From the NCBI GenBank assembly GCA_963922455.1, contig CAWUIO010000010.1, positions 1-64,000 on the forward strand: 64,000 bases of DNA, in the 5' to 3' direction. Shown here piece after piece: positions 43,059 through 51,611 of the stretch. The stretch's first letter is position 1, and every line of letters begins with the position of its first letter. The position numbers were made by a program, and so were the translations under genes. Under the pieces are notes generated by a model that had not been told where the DNA came from, searched no databases, and saw nothing but the letters and a program-made list of their open reading frames with translations. This DNA is from CAWUIO01 sp963922455. GTDB taxonomy: Bacteria; Bacteroidota; Bacteroidia; Cytophagales; Microscillaceae.

Positions 43059-44132
43059 ATGTCATTTGAGAATTTTGATTTCAACGCATTGCCTAACCAA
43101 GTTTACTACGGTCAAGGTAAAATTGAGCTCCTTCCCTCGATTATCGCTCAGCAAAAAGTTTTTATAATTGCCAGCGATAGACAAAAACAAGTACTGGAGG
43201 CACTCAAAGAAAAAATAGGTGCTGATAAAATGACTCACTTTGCCAAAGTGACCCCACACGTACCCGCAAATCTGATCCAAGAAGCTAAAAAGATTTACCT
43301 TGAAGAAAGATGTGAGGTAATACTGGCTATTGGCGGTGGCTCAGCCATCGGCCTGGCCAAAGGCTTAGCCCTAGAAACCCAGACATCCATCATTGCTGTG
43401 CCCACTAGTTATTCTGGCTCCGAAATGACCAACATATGGGGAATTAGCCAGCCAGATTCAGGGAAAACCACCGGCCGAGATCATCGGGTTTTACCGGCTC
43501 ACGTCATTTATGATCACGATTTCACCTTAAGTCAACCCAAAGCTATGGCTGCCACCAGTGCCATGAATGCCATGGCCCACTTGATGGAAGCCGTTTACGC
43601 TCCCAATAATAACCCCATTACCTACATCACCTCCCTCTACGCTATGAAGCAAATGATGATAGGTATGCTTATCCTGAGCCGAGAAAAGCAACTAAGCGCC
43701 AACTCCAACAATCTTTTACTCCTTGGGGCCTTTCTGGGTGGAAAAGCCTTAAGGGAAGTATCTATGTCTTTACATCATAAGGCAGCCCACGTTTTAGGGG
43801 GTAGCTTTGGGATGGAACACGCTCCAGTGCATACCGTACTTCAACCCCATGTACTAGAATATCAATGGAGTACCTTGGGCAACAAGCTCAAAGAAGACTT
43901 AAAAGCTGCCCTCATGAATCCCTATCCACCTATGGCCTTGCTTGATGCCGCTAAAGTAATGGATGCTCCCTATACCTTAAAACAAATTGGCTTTAAGAAA
44001 GAAAACATCGAGCAAGCCGTAGATCTCATGTTACAAAAACCATATGCCAATCCAGCTCCTTTGCACAAGGAGGGCTTGACTGAGATGATGCAAAGGGCCT
44101 ACGAAGGGAAGTTGTTGGGAGAAAGAAAATAA
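43059..44132 (+). CDS. Iron-containing alcohol dehydrogenase, maleylacetate-reductase-like
   Basis: A 357-aa cytoplasmic protein of the iron-dependent ADH superfamily. The dinucleotide-binding part has ILAIGGGSAIGLAKGLA (around residue 95) and VPTSYSGSEMTNIWG; the metal region is HHKAAHVLGGSFGMEHAPVHTVLQPH, as in maleylacetate reductases (reduce maleylacetate to 3-oxoadipate with NAD(P)H in degradation of chlorinated aromatics, resorcinol and similar compounds). The length fits. No partner such as a dioxygenase is adjacent, so the pathway link is unproven; only the dehalogenase-like hydrolase just upstream hints at it. Possibly a related dehydrogenase of other substrate range. Confidence 0.85.
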   Translation: MSFENFDFNALPNQVYYGQGKIELLPSIIAQQKVFIIASDRQKQVLEALKEKIGADKMTHFAKVTPHVPANLIQEAKKIYLEERCEVILAIGGGSAIGLAKGLALETQTSIIAVPTSYSGSEMTNIWGISQPDSGKTTGRDHRVLPAHVIYDHDFTLSQPKAMAATSAMNAMAHLMEAVYAPNNNPITYITSLYAMKQMMIGMLILSREKQLSANSNNLLLLGAFLGGKALREVSMSLHHKAAHVLGGSFGMEHAPVHTVLQPHVLEYQWSTLGNKLKEDLKAALMNPYPPMALLDAAKVMDAPYTLKQIGFKKENIEQAVDLMLQKPYANPAPLHKEGLTEMMQRAYEGKLLGERK

Positions 44133-44252
44133 ATCAAACCGAGTATTCCACGCTGGTGTTCATCTACGGACAATGAGTGAAGGAACGCGGAAGGGGAGGG
44201 GCTTGCTAAAATTTCAAGGAAGTCTGACAAGCTATAGAAGTTGTATAAGAAC

Positions 44253-44314
44253 CCCAGGCTATCTTGCGGGCAAGCGGAGGATAGCCTGGGCGACTAGCCA
44301 CCTTAGCTAGTATT
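44253..44314. other. Tandem hairpins
   Basis: Perfect 11-bp stem CCCAGGCTATC/GATAGCCTGGG (44253-44290) with CTTG-CGGG-CAAG inside its loop, followed by ACTAGC/GCTAGT around a 7-base loop at about 44293-44311. No coding frame crosses them. Could be a small structured RNA or attachment-like element. Confidence 0.4.
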
Positions 44315-44389
44315 TTAAGCTGTAAAGGTCTCAAGGCACAAACCAGCTTAAACACAAAGCTGATAAACTCAAGGCTTATTTTGCGTTAT

Positions 44390-44417
44390 AATTTATATTA
44401 TGTTAATAATATAAATT
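44390..44417. other. AT-rich perfect hairpin
   Basis: AATTTATATTAT and ATAATATAAATT pair perfectly (12 bp) around GTTA. There is no GC in the stem and no T-run, so it may be a protein-binding or cruciform site rather than a terminator. Confidence 0.35.
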
Positions 44418-44758
44418 AAAATTCCCTCCTGCTGCCCATTTGTATGTAGTGTCCAGGTGTACAGCTTGTGCTTGCTGATTAAATTAAATAGCGGTGGCTT
44501 TTGGAGCTTTCAACTTATTCAGAAAGTTTGGCCGGCTTGGATCCATCGGTCAAAAAGGTAATGATCAGATGTAGAAGGTCAGGCAAGCTTTTGAAACCAT
44601 TGCTTGGGCTTGATGCGGCAAGCTTCTACACTCAAGGCTGTCTTTCGATGGTATACAATAGCGAGTCGACTAGATAAGCCAAGACGGCTTATCAGTAAGT
44701 TTGTCAAAAATAATTCTTGTGACCTATTTTAGCAATGCTCAATAATTTAACAGCGCCC

Positions 44759-44897
44759 GGCATAGGGATGGAAGCCCGAAGGGAGGAGACCGCAGTGGGT
44801 TTGTGGGTGAGCCGGCTCCTGGCTTAGCCCGACAGCCCGCCCCCGGCCCAAACAAATTTTGAATAAAGCACTCTTTCCCTAAGCCGGGGGATGCCCC
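44759..44897 (+). repeat. Dispersed repeat, variant B, copy 13
   Basis: Begins GGCATAGGGATGG and ends GGGGGATGCCCC: outer pair GGCAT/ATGCC, a distinct but complementary state. The inner stem is CCCCCGGC/GCCGGGGG. It lacks TTTGAGCTCG and resembles copies 3 and 15 (GGAGACCG, GAGCCGGCT). It lies upstream of moaA. Confidence 0.8.
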
Positions 44898-44988
44898 TAC
44901 CCTTTTGCGAAACCTGAGTTTTGTGAAGCTTTCTTTTAAAAAATGCCAGCAATTGTGTATTTTAGTTAAAATATTGTATTGCCTTGGT

Positions 44989-45996
44989 ATGAAGGAAGTT
45001 GTTAGTCCGCTGGTCGATAACCATGGCCGAGAAATCACCTACTTGCGTTTAGCGGTGACCGATCGGTGTAATCTGCGTTGTTTTTATTGTATGCCCGAAG
45101 AAGGGATTAAGTACCTTCCCAAGCCTCATCTTTTGAGTTATGAAGAGATGCTCCGCTTAGCCCGGATTTTAGGGGCGATGGGGGTAAAAAAGGTGCGGAT
45201 TACAGGCGGGGAGCCTTTTGTAAGAAGAGATTTGCTGCCATTTTTGAGAGATTTGGCTGCCGTACCGGGTATAGAGCAAATTAACATGACCACCAATGGG
45301 GTGCTTTCGGGCGATCACGCCCAAGAATTAAAAGATATCGGGATCCACTCCATTAACCTAAGCCTGGATACCATCGACCCGAAACGATTTTTTGAAATCA
45401 CCCGCCGCAATGAATTTGACAAAGTCTGGAAAAGCCTGCACCAATTTTTAGAAGTGGGTATCCCCACCAAAATCAATATGGTCGTCATGGACGGGAAGAA
45501 TATTGAAGATATCTTGCCCATGGCCCGCCTTAGCCAAGACTTGCCCATTGATGTACGCTATATTGAAGAAATGCCCTTCAACGGTAGTGGTGCTCCCAAC
45601 TCCGGCATCCTGTGGAATTTTAAGCGCATCATAGATACCATTCGGGAAGAATACCCAGAGCTAGAGCGTTTGAGCGATCCGGCCAACTCCACAGCGTATC
45701 ACTATAAAATACCGGGTTTTCAGGGCAAATTGGGGGTTATTGCTGCCTTTACCCGCAGTTTTTGCGGAACGTGTAACCGGGTGCGCCTTACCCCCCAAGG
45801 ACAGCTGAAGACGTGTTTATACGATGAAGGGGTGCTCGATGTTAGGGCCCTCTTACGGGATGGCAGCTCTGATGAGCAAATCCGGGAAGCTTTTGTAGGG
45901 GCCTTCAGGAGTCGGGCCAAAGATGGCTTTGAGGCAGAAAAAAGACGCTCAATCAATCCGGAAGTGAGCGAATCTATGTCAACTATAGGGGGTTGA
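44989..45996 (+). CDS. moaA: GTP 3',8-cyclase, molybdenum cofactor synthesis
   Basis: A protein of 335 aa from ATG 44989; an upstream TTG at 44905 gives an N-terminus unlike the family. MoaA is complete: N-terminal cluster Cys27, Cys31, Cys34 (DRCNLRCFYCMP), SAM motif ITGGEP (71-76), C-terminal cluster Cys259, Cys262, Cys276 (FCGTCNRVRL, KTCL), and the tail ending STIGG, whose two glycines are needed for activity. It converts GTP to the 3',8-cyclo intermediate, first step of molybdopterin synthesis. The oxidoreductase at 47182 probably needs the cofactor. No moaC or moaE is adjacent. Its last 18 bases overlap the convergent PepSY gene. Confidence 0.96.
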   Translation: MKEVVSPLVDNHGREITYLRLAVTDRCNLRCFYCMPEEGIKYLPKPHLLSYEEMLRLARILGAMGVKKVRITGGEPFVRRDLLPFLRDLAAVPGIEQINMTTNGVLSGDHAQELKDIGIHSINLSLDTIDPKRFFEITRRNEFDKVWKSLHQFLEVGIPTKINMVVMDGKNIEDILPMARLSQDLPIDVRYIEEMPFNGSGAPNSGILWNFKRIIDTIREEYPELERLSDPANSTAYHYKIPGFQGKLGVIAAFTRSFCGTCNRVRLTPQGQLKTCLYDEGVLDVRALLRDGSSDEQIREAFVGAFRSRAKDGFEAEKRRSINPEVSESMSTIGG

Positions 45997-47082
45997 TTTT
46001 TTTGGCTTACTGAAAAACAAAAGGATGCCACTCAATGGGATCAGCATGCCCAAAAGAGATAGTATAAAGTAAAAGATCATGCTGGGCCAGCCATACATGG
46101 CCCCAGTATGTATTTGAGAAATGACCGCGTGTAAAGACTGCCCACTCGTCAATGAGGATGCATCTTCCTTGTGGTAGAGCATTCCTTTATCTGAAAAATA
46201 AGCCCTTTCCCGTACCAACAAACCCAAGGGGTTGTTCCGGTTAAAACCCGTAATGATCAAGGGATGCTCAGTATCTTTAGCTAATCGCACCATTCTTAAA
46301 GAGCTGCTGTGGTAAGGAAAAGCCTTTTCGGCCTCTTCCAAGCATACATCGACCGAAAGGTGCATGTAAGAGTAGCGGTCTTCTGAGGCCGGTACTTTCA
46401 TGACCAAGGAAGGGTCCTTAAAATGGGGGCCACTACCGTCCAGGAGGTTAAATGCAAAATTTTGTACGCCTGTAAAGGCCAGATATACCCCGCTCAAGCC
46501 CATGATTAATAAAAAAATACTCCCTAAAAAACCAACTCGACTATGAAAACGGATGATTTTCTTAGAAAATTTACGGGAAGCTTTTTCAATCCGGGACCCT
46601 CTGTTCCAATTGATGACTAAACCGGTGATTAGGGAAAGACAAAAGATACCCGTCATCAGGCCACTTAAAATAACTCCACCTTTGGGCAGTAAAAAACTAC
46701 GATGGGCCTTGAGAATAAGGGAAAAAATACTGGCTATTTTAAAGCTACGCTCGCCCAGGATCTCTCCGGTGTAGGGATTGGCGTAAAACTTGGTGCGTAG
46801 ACCGCTTTGGTATATTACTTCCAGCATGTAGGCCCTTTTGGGGTTCGGAAAGATAAAAACCTGATTAAGGGGCTTCTCGTATTCTTGCTGAAAACGATGC
46901 AAAATACTATCAACCGGGACTTTTTTATCTTGGGCTTTTACAAATACAATTTCCCGATTGAAGTAGTCTTCTATCGGGTCTTGAAAAACGTATAGCGAAC
47001 CCGTGAAACTCAGGAAAAACACAAAGAGTCCACTGATCAATCCTAGCCACTTGTGTAATTTGTGAAAGTATGTTTGAAACAT
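45979..47082 (-). CDS. PepSY-associated membrane protein
   Basis: A protein of 367 aa from ATG 47082 (a GTG 33 bases upstream adds a poorly conserved basic stretch). The PepSY-TM family: four membrane segments, the first with the paired HKWLGLISGLFVFFLSFTGSLYVF, the others near residues 140-160, 185-205 and 330-355; histidines flank several helices. In other Bacteroidota and proteobacteria such proteins act in iron-siderophore reduction or haem handling at the inner membrane, with conserved histidines likely binding haem. It is convergent with moaA and overlaps it by 18 bases; no siderophore receptor is adjacent. Confidence 0.88.
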   Translation of the reverse strand: MFQTYFHKLHKWLGLISGLFVFFLSFTGSLYVFQDPIEDYFNREIVFVKAQDKKVPVDSILHRFQQEYEKPLNQVFIFPNPKRAYMLEVIYQSGLRTKFYANPYTGEILGERSFKIASIFSLILKAHRSFLLPKGGVILSGLMTGIFCLSLITGLVINWNRGSRIEKASRKFSKKIIRFHSRVGFLGSIFLLIMGLSGVYLAFTGVQNFAFNLLDGSGPHFKDPSLVMKVPASEDRYSYMHLSVDVCLEEAEKAFPYHSSSLRMVRLAKDTEHPLIITGFNRNNPLGLLVRERAYFSDKGMLYHKEDASSLTSGQSLHAVISQIHTGAMYGWPSMIFYFILSLLGMLIPLSGILLFFSKPKKSTPYS

Positions 47083-47181
47083 ATAGCCACTTCTTAGAGA
47101 ATGTTTCTTGGGCACAAATTACAATAAATATTCCACTCTGAGGATTATATTTGTTGGATCATTAGATATTATACGAAGCCC

Positions 47182-49419
47182 ATGCTAGAAAAGAAATATA
47201 CATTTTGCCGAATATGTGAAGCACTTTGCGGACTGGAAGTGCACGTTGAGGACGGAAAAGTGACCGAAATCAAACCCAATGAACAGCATCAGGCCACCCA
47301 AGGCTTTGCTTGTGTAAAAGGCTTAAAACAGCATAAAATGTATAGTTCCCCCGATCGTCTCCAATACCCCCTCAAAAAAGTAGGCGATCGGCACGAACGG
47401 ATCTCTTGGGCCCAAGCTATGCAAGAGATTGGGGAAAAGGTGAAGAAATTTCGGCAGGTGCATCCCAATTCCATTGCCATGTATGTGGGAACGGCCGCCG
47501 GTTTTGGGGTCCTCCACCCCGTTTTTGCCCAAGGGTTTATGACCGGTATTGGGTCTAAAAGCATGTTTTCATCGGCTACTCAAGACTGTAGTAATAAGTT
47601 TGCCGTCTCCCATCATATGTATGGCTTTCCTTTTACCCTCACTTTTCCGGATATAGAGCATATTTCCTGTCTGATCGTGGTGGGGGCCAATCCGCTTATT
47701 TCTAAATGGAGCTTTCTCCAAGTGCCCAATCCCTCTCAAAAGCTCAAAGATATTGAGCGCCGGGGCGGAAAAATCTTCTTTATTGACCCCCGGCAAACCG
47801 AATCTTCCAAGGTAGCCGGGGAGCATATCTTTATACGTCCGGGTACCGATGTCTTTTTCTTTTTGTCGTTTTTGCTGGAGGTTATTGAGCAAAAAGGGCT
47901 AGACCAGGCAAAAATTGCGCAATACTATACCGGTTTTGAGCAAATTGGAGAACTGGCCCAAGCCTGGCCGGCCGAAAAAACGGCCCCGATTACCAACATC
48001 CCGCCGGAGGTTTTGAAACAATTGGTAAAAACGTATTTAGACGCAGACGGAGCCGCTTTGTACTGCTCTACCGGAGTCAACATGGGGGGCAATGGCACCC
48101 TCTCTTTTTGGATTCAAGAGTGCATCAATGCGGTCTCGGGCAATTTAGATAAGCGGGGAGGCACGCTGGTTGGTAAGGGAGTTATCGATTTTCCCAAATT
48201 TGCCAGTAAAAAAGGAATTTTAATGCGCCCCGATATCTCCCGCGTAGGCAAATTCCGCTCCGTCAATGACGCATTTCCGGGAGGGATCTTAGCGGAAGAA
48301 ATTCTTCAAGAGGGCCCAGAGCAAATTAAAGCCTTGTTTGTAACGGGGGGCAACCCTCTTTTGACCATGGCCAACTCCGAAAAACTCCGCCGGGCCATGG
48401 AAAAATTGGAGCTGTTGGTATGCCTGGACATTCAGCCTAGCGAAACGGCCAGTATGGCCCATTATATTCTGCCCTGCACCTCTCCCCTACAAAGGCCTGA
48501 CTTGCCTTTTATATTCCCCTTAATGTTGGGATTGCAAACCAAGCCATATCTCCAAGCTACCCAAGCCCTGCTTCCTCCTGAAGGGGAGCAAAAGGATGAA
48601 GCCAGCATTTATCTCGCCTTGGCCCGGGCGTGTGGGACCCCTATATTTGGCTCTTCCATTGCCCAGCGTTTGCTAGAAGCTTTTAGAAAAAAAGACAAGC
48701 AAAACCCAGAAAACATTGGGAATGTGCCCCAAGAAGGAGTACTCAACTTCCTCTTGCGGATTACCCGTCAAAAAAGCTTTAAAAACCTTCTGAAATACCC
48801 TCACGGGAAAATGCGACAGGCCCATCAAGCCCAAAGCTTCTTGGGCAAACGGGTCTACACCGAAGATGCTAAGGTGCACCTAGCCCCGCAAATTTTGATG
48901 GACGAAGCGCATCGGCGTTTAGAGGCCGATTTTCAAAAAGAGTGGGAACAAAGGCACCTATATAAACTCATTACCCGGCGGGCCGTGAAGACCCATAACT
49001 CCTGGACCCACAACATTGAGGAGTTTGTAAGCGGCGAGCAAAGGCAGAACTTTCTTTTCCTGCACCCGGATGATGCCCAAAAACTTGGGCTTCAAGAGGA
49101 CGATCTGGCCGACGTGCGCTCAGAAACGGCCCAAATCCGCTTGCCAGTTAAATTTTTAAGTACCTTGATGCCGGGCAGTGTTGCGGTGCCCCACGGCTGG
49201 GGGCATCAAGCGTCAGGCTTGGGCGTAGCCAAAAAAACCAAGGGGGTCAACGTGAACATCTTAGCTGCCGATGGGCCCGAAAAAATAGACCCCATCTCAG
49301 GAATGGTACACCTAACCGGTATTCCGGTAGAAATTGTCCCGGCTCAAGGAGACTTAAAATCTGATAATTGGTCGGGCTTGGAAGATCCCTACGCTTTTAC
49401 TGAAAGCTCTAAAAAATAA
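47182..49419 (+). CDS. Molybdopterin-dependent oxidoreductase
   Basis: A 745-aa protein of the DMSO-reductase superfamily. N-terminal [4Fe-4S] ligands Cys9, Cys12, Cys16 and Cys44 (CRICEALC, FACVKG); molybdopterin domain with GVNMGGNGTLSFWIQECINAVSGNLDKRGGT and GLQ-like dinucleotide contacts; C-terminal molydopterin-dinucleotide-binding domain from about 605 (RQNFLFLHPDDAQKLGL, SVAVPHGWGHQASGLG). The Mo ligand position is probably Cys136 in SATQDCSNK. No twin-arginine signal, so cytoplasmic. Substrate unknown; formate- or nitrate-type reactions are possible. moaA lies 1.2 kb upstream. Confidence 0.9.
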   Translation: MLEKKYTFCRICEALCGLEVHVEDGKVTEIKPNEQHQATQGFACVKGLKQHKMYSSPDRLQYPLKKVGDRHERISWAQAMQEIGEKVKKFRQVHPNSIAMYVGTAAGFGVLHPVFAQGFMTGIGSKSMFSSATQDCSNKFAVSHHMYGFPFTLTFPDIEHISCLIVVGANPLISKWSFLQVPNPSQKLKDIERRGGKIFFIDPRQTESSKVAGEHIFIRPGTDVFFFLSFLLEVIEQKGLDQAKIAQYYTGFEQIGELAQAWPAEKTAPITNIPPEVLKQLVKTYLDADGAALYCSTGVNMGGNGTLSFWIQECINAVSGNLDKRGGTLVGKGVIDFPKFASKKGILMRPDISRVGKFRSVNDAFPGGILAEEILQEGPEQIKALFVTGGNPLLTMANSEKLRRAMEKLELLVCLDIQPSETASMAHYILPCTSPLQRPDLPFIFPLMLGLQTKPYLQATQALLPPEGEQKDEASIYLALARACGTPIFGSSIAQRLLEAFRKKDKQNPENIGNVPQEGVLNFLLRITRQKSFKNLLKYPHGKMRQAHQAQSFLGKRVYTEDAKVHLAPQILMDEAHRRLEADFQKEWEQRHLYKLITRRAVKTHNSWTHNIEEFVSGEQRQNFLFLHPDDAQKLGLQEDDLADVRSETAQIRLPVKFLSTLMPGSVAVPHGWGHQASGLGVAKKTKGVNVNILAADGPEKIDPISGMVHLTGIPVEIVPAQGDLKSDNWSGLEDPYAFTESSKK

Positions 49420-49421
49420 AC

Positions 49422-49451
49422 GGGAAAAAGGCTAATCGCTAACTTTTTCCC
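49422..49451. terminator. Terminator-like hairpin
   Basis: GGGAAAAAG/CTTTTTCCC pair perfectly (9 bp) with a 12-base loop, three bases after the oxidoreductase stop and between two convergent genes. The A- and T-runs inside the stem give weak termination in either direction. Confidence 0.5.
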
Positions 49452-49517
49452 ATTAACCATTGCAGGATGTGTGTGGCAATCTCTTGGAATGATTTGTTGG
49501 TAAATAGAATGGGCTAA

Positions 49518-50009
49518 TTACGCTTGAGGAGCGACGGCCCGGTCTTTATGATTTTCTTTGACGACCGTATGATCGTTGGCGGCCCGCTCTGCTACCAATT
49601 GCCAAGTGGCCCCTTTCATGTCTTTGATTAAGCGTAAGACATCCGAACGGCTTATTTGCCCGACGAGTTGTCCCGCTTCATTCAATATAGGGAAACGCTT
49701 AAAATTAGCTTTCATGAAATCATTGGCTACTTCCACCACCGATCGTCGGTGCGAGATGGAAGTGACACTTGAACTCATGTAGTCACGTACCTTGCCAGCC
49801 GGTAAGTTGTGATAAACACTGTCTACAATTACCCGAAGGCAGTCTTTTTCCGAAATCATACCTACCAATTCCCCGGCTTCATTCACTACGGGGGCACCCG
49901 ATATCTTTTTCCTTACCAGAAGGTTGATAACATCGTGAATACTCTGCTCAGGGCGGAAGGTGATCGGCTTTTTGACCATGTACTGGGAAATGGGATCACT
50001 AGGATTCAT
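49518..50009 (-). CDS. Twin CBS-domain protein
   Basis: A 163-aa cytoplasmic protein made of two CBS motifs (residues about 8-65 and 80-137): PISQYMVKKPITFRPEQSIHDVINLLVRKKISGAPVVNEAGELVGMISEKDCLR and the parallel VRDYMSSSVTSISHRRSVVEVANDFM block are written here only as landmarks. CBS pairs bind adenosine nucleotides and regulate other proteins. It is a stand-alone regulator with no effector domain; the partner is unknown. It is convergent with the oxidoreductase gene and just downstream of the XRE gene, with an 85-base gap. Confidence 0.9.
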   Translation of the reverse strand: MNPSDPISQYMVKKPITFRPEQSIHDVINLLVRKKISGAPVVNEAGELVGMISEKDCLRVIVDSVYHNLPAGKVRDYMSSSVTSISHRRSVVEVANDFMKANFKRFPILNEAGQLVGQISRSDVLRLIKDMKGATWQLVAERAANDHTVVKENHKDRAVAPQA

Positions 50010-50093
50010 AGGCTCTCTCTTTAAAGGATTTAACTATAAAGTAATATACCGATAATTTTGCTTTAATCCTAATAGAACTAATAATAATTCAAT

Positions 50094-50381
50094 TTAAGGG
50101 GTTTTGTCAAAATATTCTTTCAGGATTTGATAGGCCCGGCGCATACGATCCATATCGCGTACTGCAATGTACTTTTCATAACGAAAAAGAAACAAATCTT
50201 CCACTTCCATGTCTAATACCCGGGCAATCGGTACCAAGTGCCTCTCGTAAGCGAGGTCGATTTCCCCATTTTCCAAGCGGTTGTAGGTCGACTCGGATAT
50301 GCCCAAGCGCTCCGACATGCTTTTTTGGGTATGCCCCTGCGCTTTGCGTAGCTGTATGATATTCTGATGTATTCTTCCCAA
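50094..50381 (-). CDS. XRE-family HTH regulator
   Basis: A 95-aa protein with an N-terminal Cro/C1-type helix-turn-helix (about 3-62: LRKAQGHTQKSMSERLGIS, then STYNRLENGEIDL) and a short C-terminal helix region. It should bind DNA as a dimer. The promoter region shared with the divergent secreted-protein gene contains several small palindromes at 50440-50478, candidate operators for it. Target genes beyond these two cannot be predicted. Confidence 0.88.
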   Translation of the reverse strand: MGRIHQNIIQLRKAQGHTQKSMSERLGISESTYNRLENGEIDLAYERHLVPIARVLDMEVEDLFLFRYEKYIAVRDMDRMRRAYQILKEYFDKTP

Positions 50382-50439
50382 TGCGAATCCCTTTAATCGA
50401 CTAAAGTATGGAAATAAAGAAAAACAAGCTTGAAAATTT

Positions 50440-50478
50440 GCAAACTTGCATATTATGCTGTATTATTGTATAAATAAT
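50440..50478. promoter_or_regulatory. Cluster of small palindromes between divergent genes
   Basis: GCAA-AC-TTGC (50440-50449) overlaps GCATA-T-TATGC (50448-50458), and ATTATT-GTATA-AATAAT follows at 50462-50478. They lie in the 105-base gap between the divergent XRE regulator and the secreted-protein gene and are candidates for its binding sites. Confidence 0.35.
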
Positions 50479-50486
50479 AACAAAAT

Positions 50487-50897
50487 ATGCAAGTATTGAA
50501 ATTCTTCCTAGCCTCTCTCCTACTCTTTTGCAGTAGCCCTAGCCTAAGCGCTAAGGGGCACTATGAGCCGGACAATGATCTAGCATATGAGCAAGCCCGG
50601 GTAATTATGCACCTGCTAAAATGGGAAAAACGCTCTCCAAAGCGCCTGAGAAGGCTTATGAGTAAGATCCTCATTTTGGGCGGGACGCGCTACCGAGGGG
50701 AATCCTTTGAGATGACGGGTGAGTTTGGTGAAGAGGTGCTCATTCGGAGCCGGAAGTGGCAAATTCAAATACCTGCTTGGTGCCTCTTGCGTTATGTGCA
50801 AGAATTGGAAAATGCCCAGGCGTTTAAGCGGCATTGCCAAGAGAGGAAGCCCCGCCCCAACATCTTGGCCAGCCCTCTCTCCTATTTCAAGAATTAA
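50487..50897 (+). CDS. Hypothetical small exported protein
   Basis: A 136-aa protein with a signal peptide (hydrophobic 4-18, then SLSAKG). The mature part is short, basic and helical; residues about 45-65 (KWEKRSPKRLRRLMSKIL) are strongly basic, and two cysteines near the end (CLLRY, RHCQER) could form a disulphide. No family is recognised. It is divergent from the XRE regulator and may be regulated by it. A terminator follows. Confidence 0.6.
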   Translation: MQVLKFFLASLLLFCSSPSLSAKGHYEPDNDLAYEQARVIMHLLKWEKRSPKRLRRLMSKILILGGTRYRGESFEMTGEFGEEVLIRSRKWQIQIPAWCLLRYVQELENAQAFKRHCQERKPRPNILASPLSYFKN

Positions 50898-50923
50898 TTT
50901 GGTTTTATCCCTATTCCTATACC

Positions 50924-50964
50924 GTTAAGCTGAGCAAGCTCGTTTGAGCTTGCTTAACTTTTTT
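50924..50964 (+). terminator. Terminator between convergent genes
   Basis: GTTAAGC...GCTTAAC with an inner AAGCTC/GAGCTT stem, a bulge of about five bases and a GTTT loop, followed by six T. It overlaps the stop codon of the convergent mgsA gene, so it may serve both transcripts. Confidence 0.75.
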
Positions 50965-51346
50965 CATCCTCAAAAAAGCCTTCGCTGAGCAAGCCCTTGA
51001 TCATTAAACGAGCCGATTTAGGATTGGTAGCCAGGGGGATATTGTGAAGGTCACACAAACGCATAAGCATTTGTACATCCGGTTCGTGGGGATGCTTGCC
51101 GAGGGGATCTCGAAAAAATATAACCGCTCCTACCTTTTTTTCGGCTGCCATTGCCGCAATTTGGGCATCTCCTCCCATGGGCCCAGAAAGTTTGGCATCT
51201 ACCTCCAAACCGGCCCTTTGCACATGCTCTCCGGTGGTACCTGTGGCAACTAGGTGCACGTGACCGAGTATTTCTTCGTGATCTTTTAGAAAATGGACCA
51301 TCTCTGGTTTTCTCCCATCGTGGGCAATAATGGCTAGGGTAAACAT
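50954..51346 (-). CDS. mgsA: Methylglyoxal synthase
   Basis: A protein of 130 aa from ATG 51346; an earlier in-frame start at 51484 would run through repeat copy 14 and is rejected. The family pattern is complete: IAHDGRK (His9-Lys13), TGTTGEHV, GPMGGDAQIAAM with the catalytic Asp60, FFRDPL, HPHEPDVQMLMRLCDL, and ATNPKSA. It turns dihydroxyacetone phosphate into methylglyoxal plus phosphate, a phosphate-releasing bypass of glycolysis. E. coli MgsA is slightly longer (152 aa). Convergent with the small exported protein. Confidence 0.95.
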   Translation of the reverse strand: MFTLAIIAHDGRKPEMVHFLKDHEEILGHVHLVATGTTGEHVQRAGLEVDAKLSGPMGGDAQIAAMAAEKKVGAVIFFRDPLGKHPHEPDVQMLMRLCDLHNIPLATNPKSARLMIKGLLSEGFFEDEKS

Positions 51347-51378
51347 AGGTATATTATTTTTAGATATTTCTGAATTAT

Positions 51379-51507
51379 GGGGCTGCCCCCGGTTGTCACA
51401 GGTTGGCCCGAATGGCCATTGGGGTGGCCGGGGTCGGGCTTTCGCTACTCGCTGCCTTTCCCCGCCAGGCCTACACGAGCTCAAACAGGCCGCTCTATCC
51501 CTCAGCC
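51379..51507 (-). repeat. Dispersed 130-bp structured repeat, copy 14
   Basis: Minus-strand ends GGCTGAGGG and GGGGGCAGCCCC (outer pair GGCTG/CAGCC); inner stem CCCCGG/CCGGGG with a longer pairing GGCC around the loop. It lies just upstream of mgsA and forms an inverted pair with copy 15. Confidence 0.88.
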
Positions 51508-51611
51508 TTTGGAGAAGAGAGAACGGAGAGGAGAGAAAAGAGACGCTTATACGTACTTAAGCTTCACTATTTTACGTGCATATTTCTCCTCTCTCCCCTC
51601 TCCTCTTATTT

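Larger units (their letters stand above)
44133..44758. other. Long intergenic region with hairpins and possible decayed coding
   Basis: No intact gene. 44253-44314 holds two adjacent hairpins, 44390-44417 an AT-rich perfect stem. The stretch 44430-44700 read on the minus strand gives short protein-like pieces (GFKSLPDLLHLIITFLT then, in another frame, AVHLDTTYKWAAGG) broken by stops, as in a decayed transposase or other gene. I cannot name the family. Confidence 0.35.

Noticed and set aside
51347..51484. N-terminal extension of methylglyoxal synthase
   Set aside because: The extra 46 residues are translated repeat element sequence; the family starts at ATG 51346.
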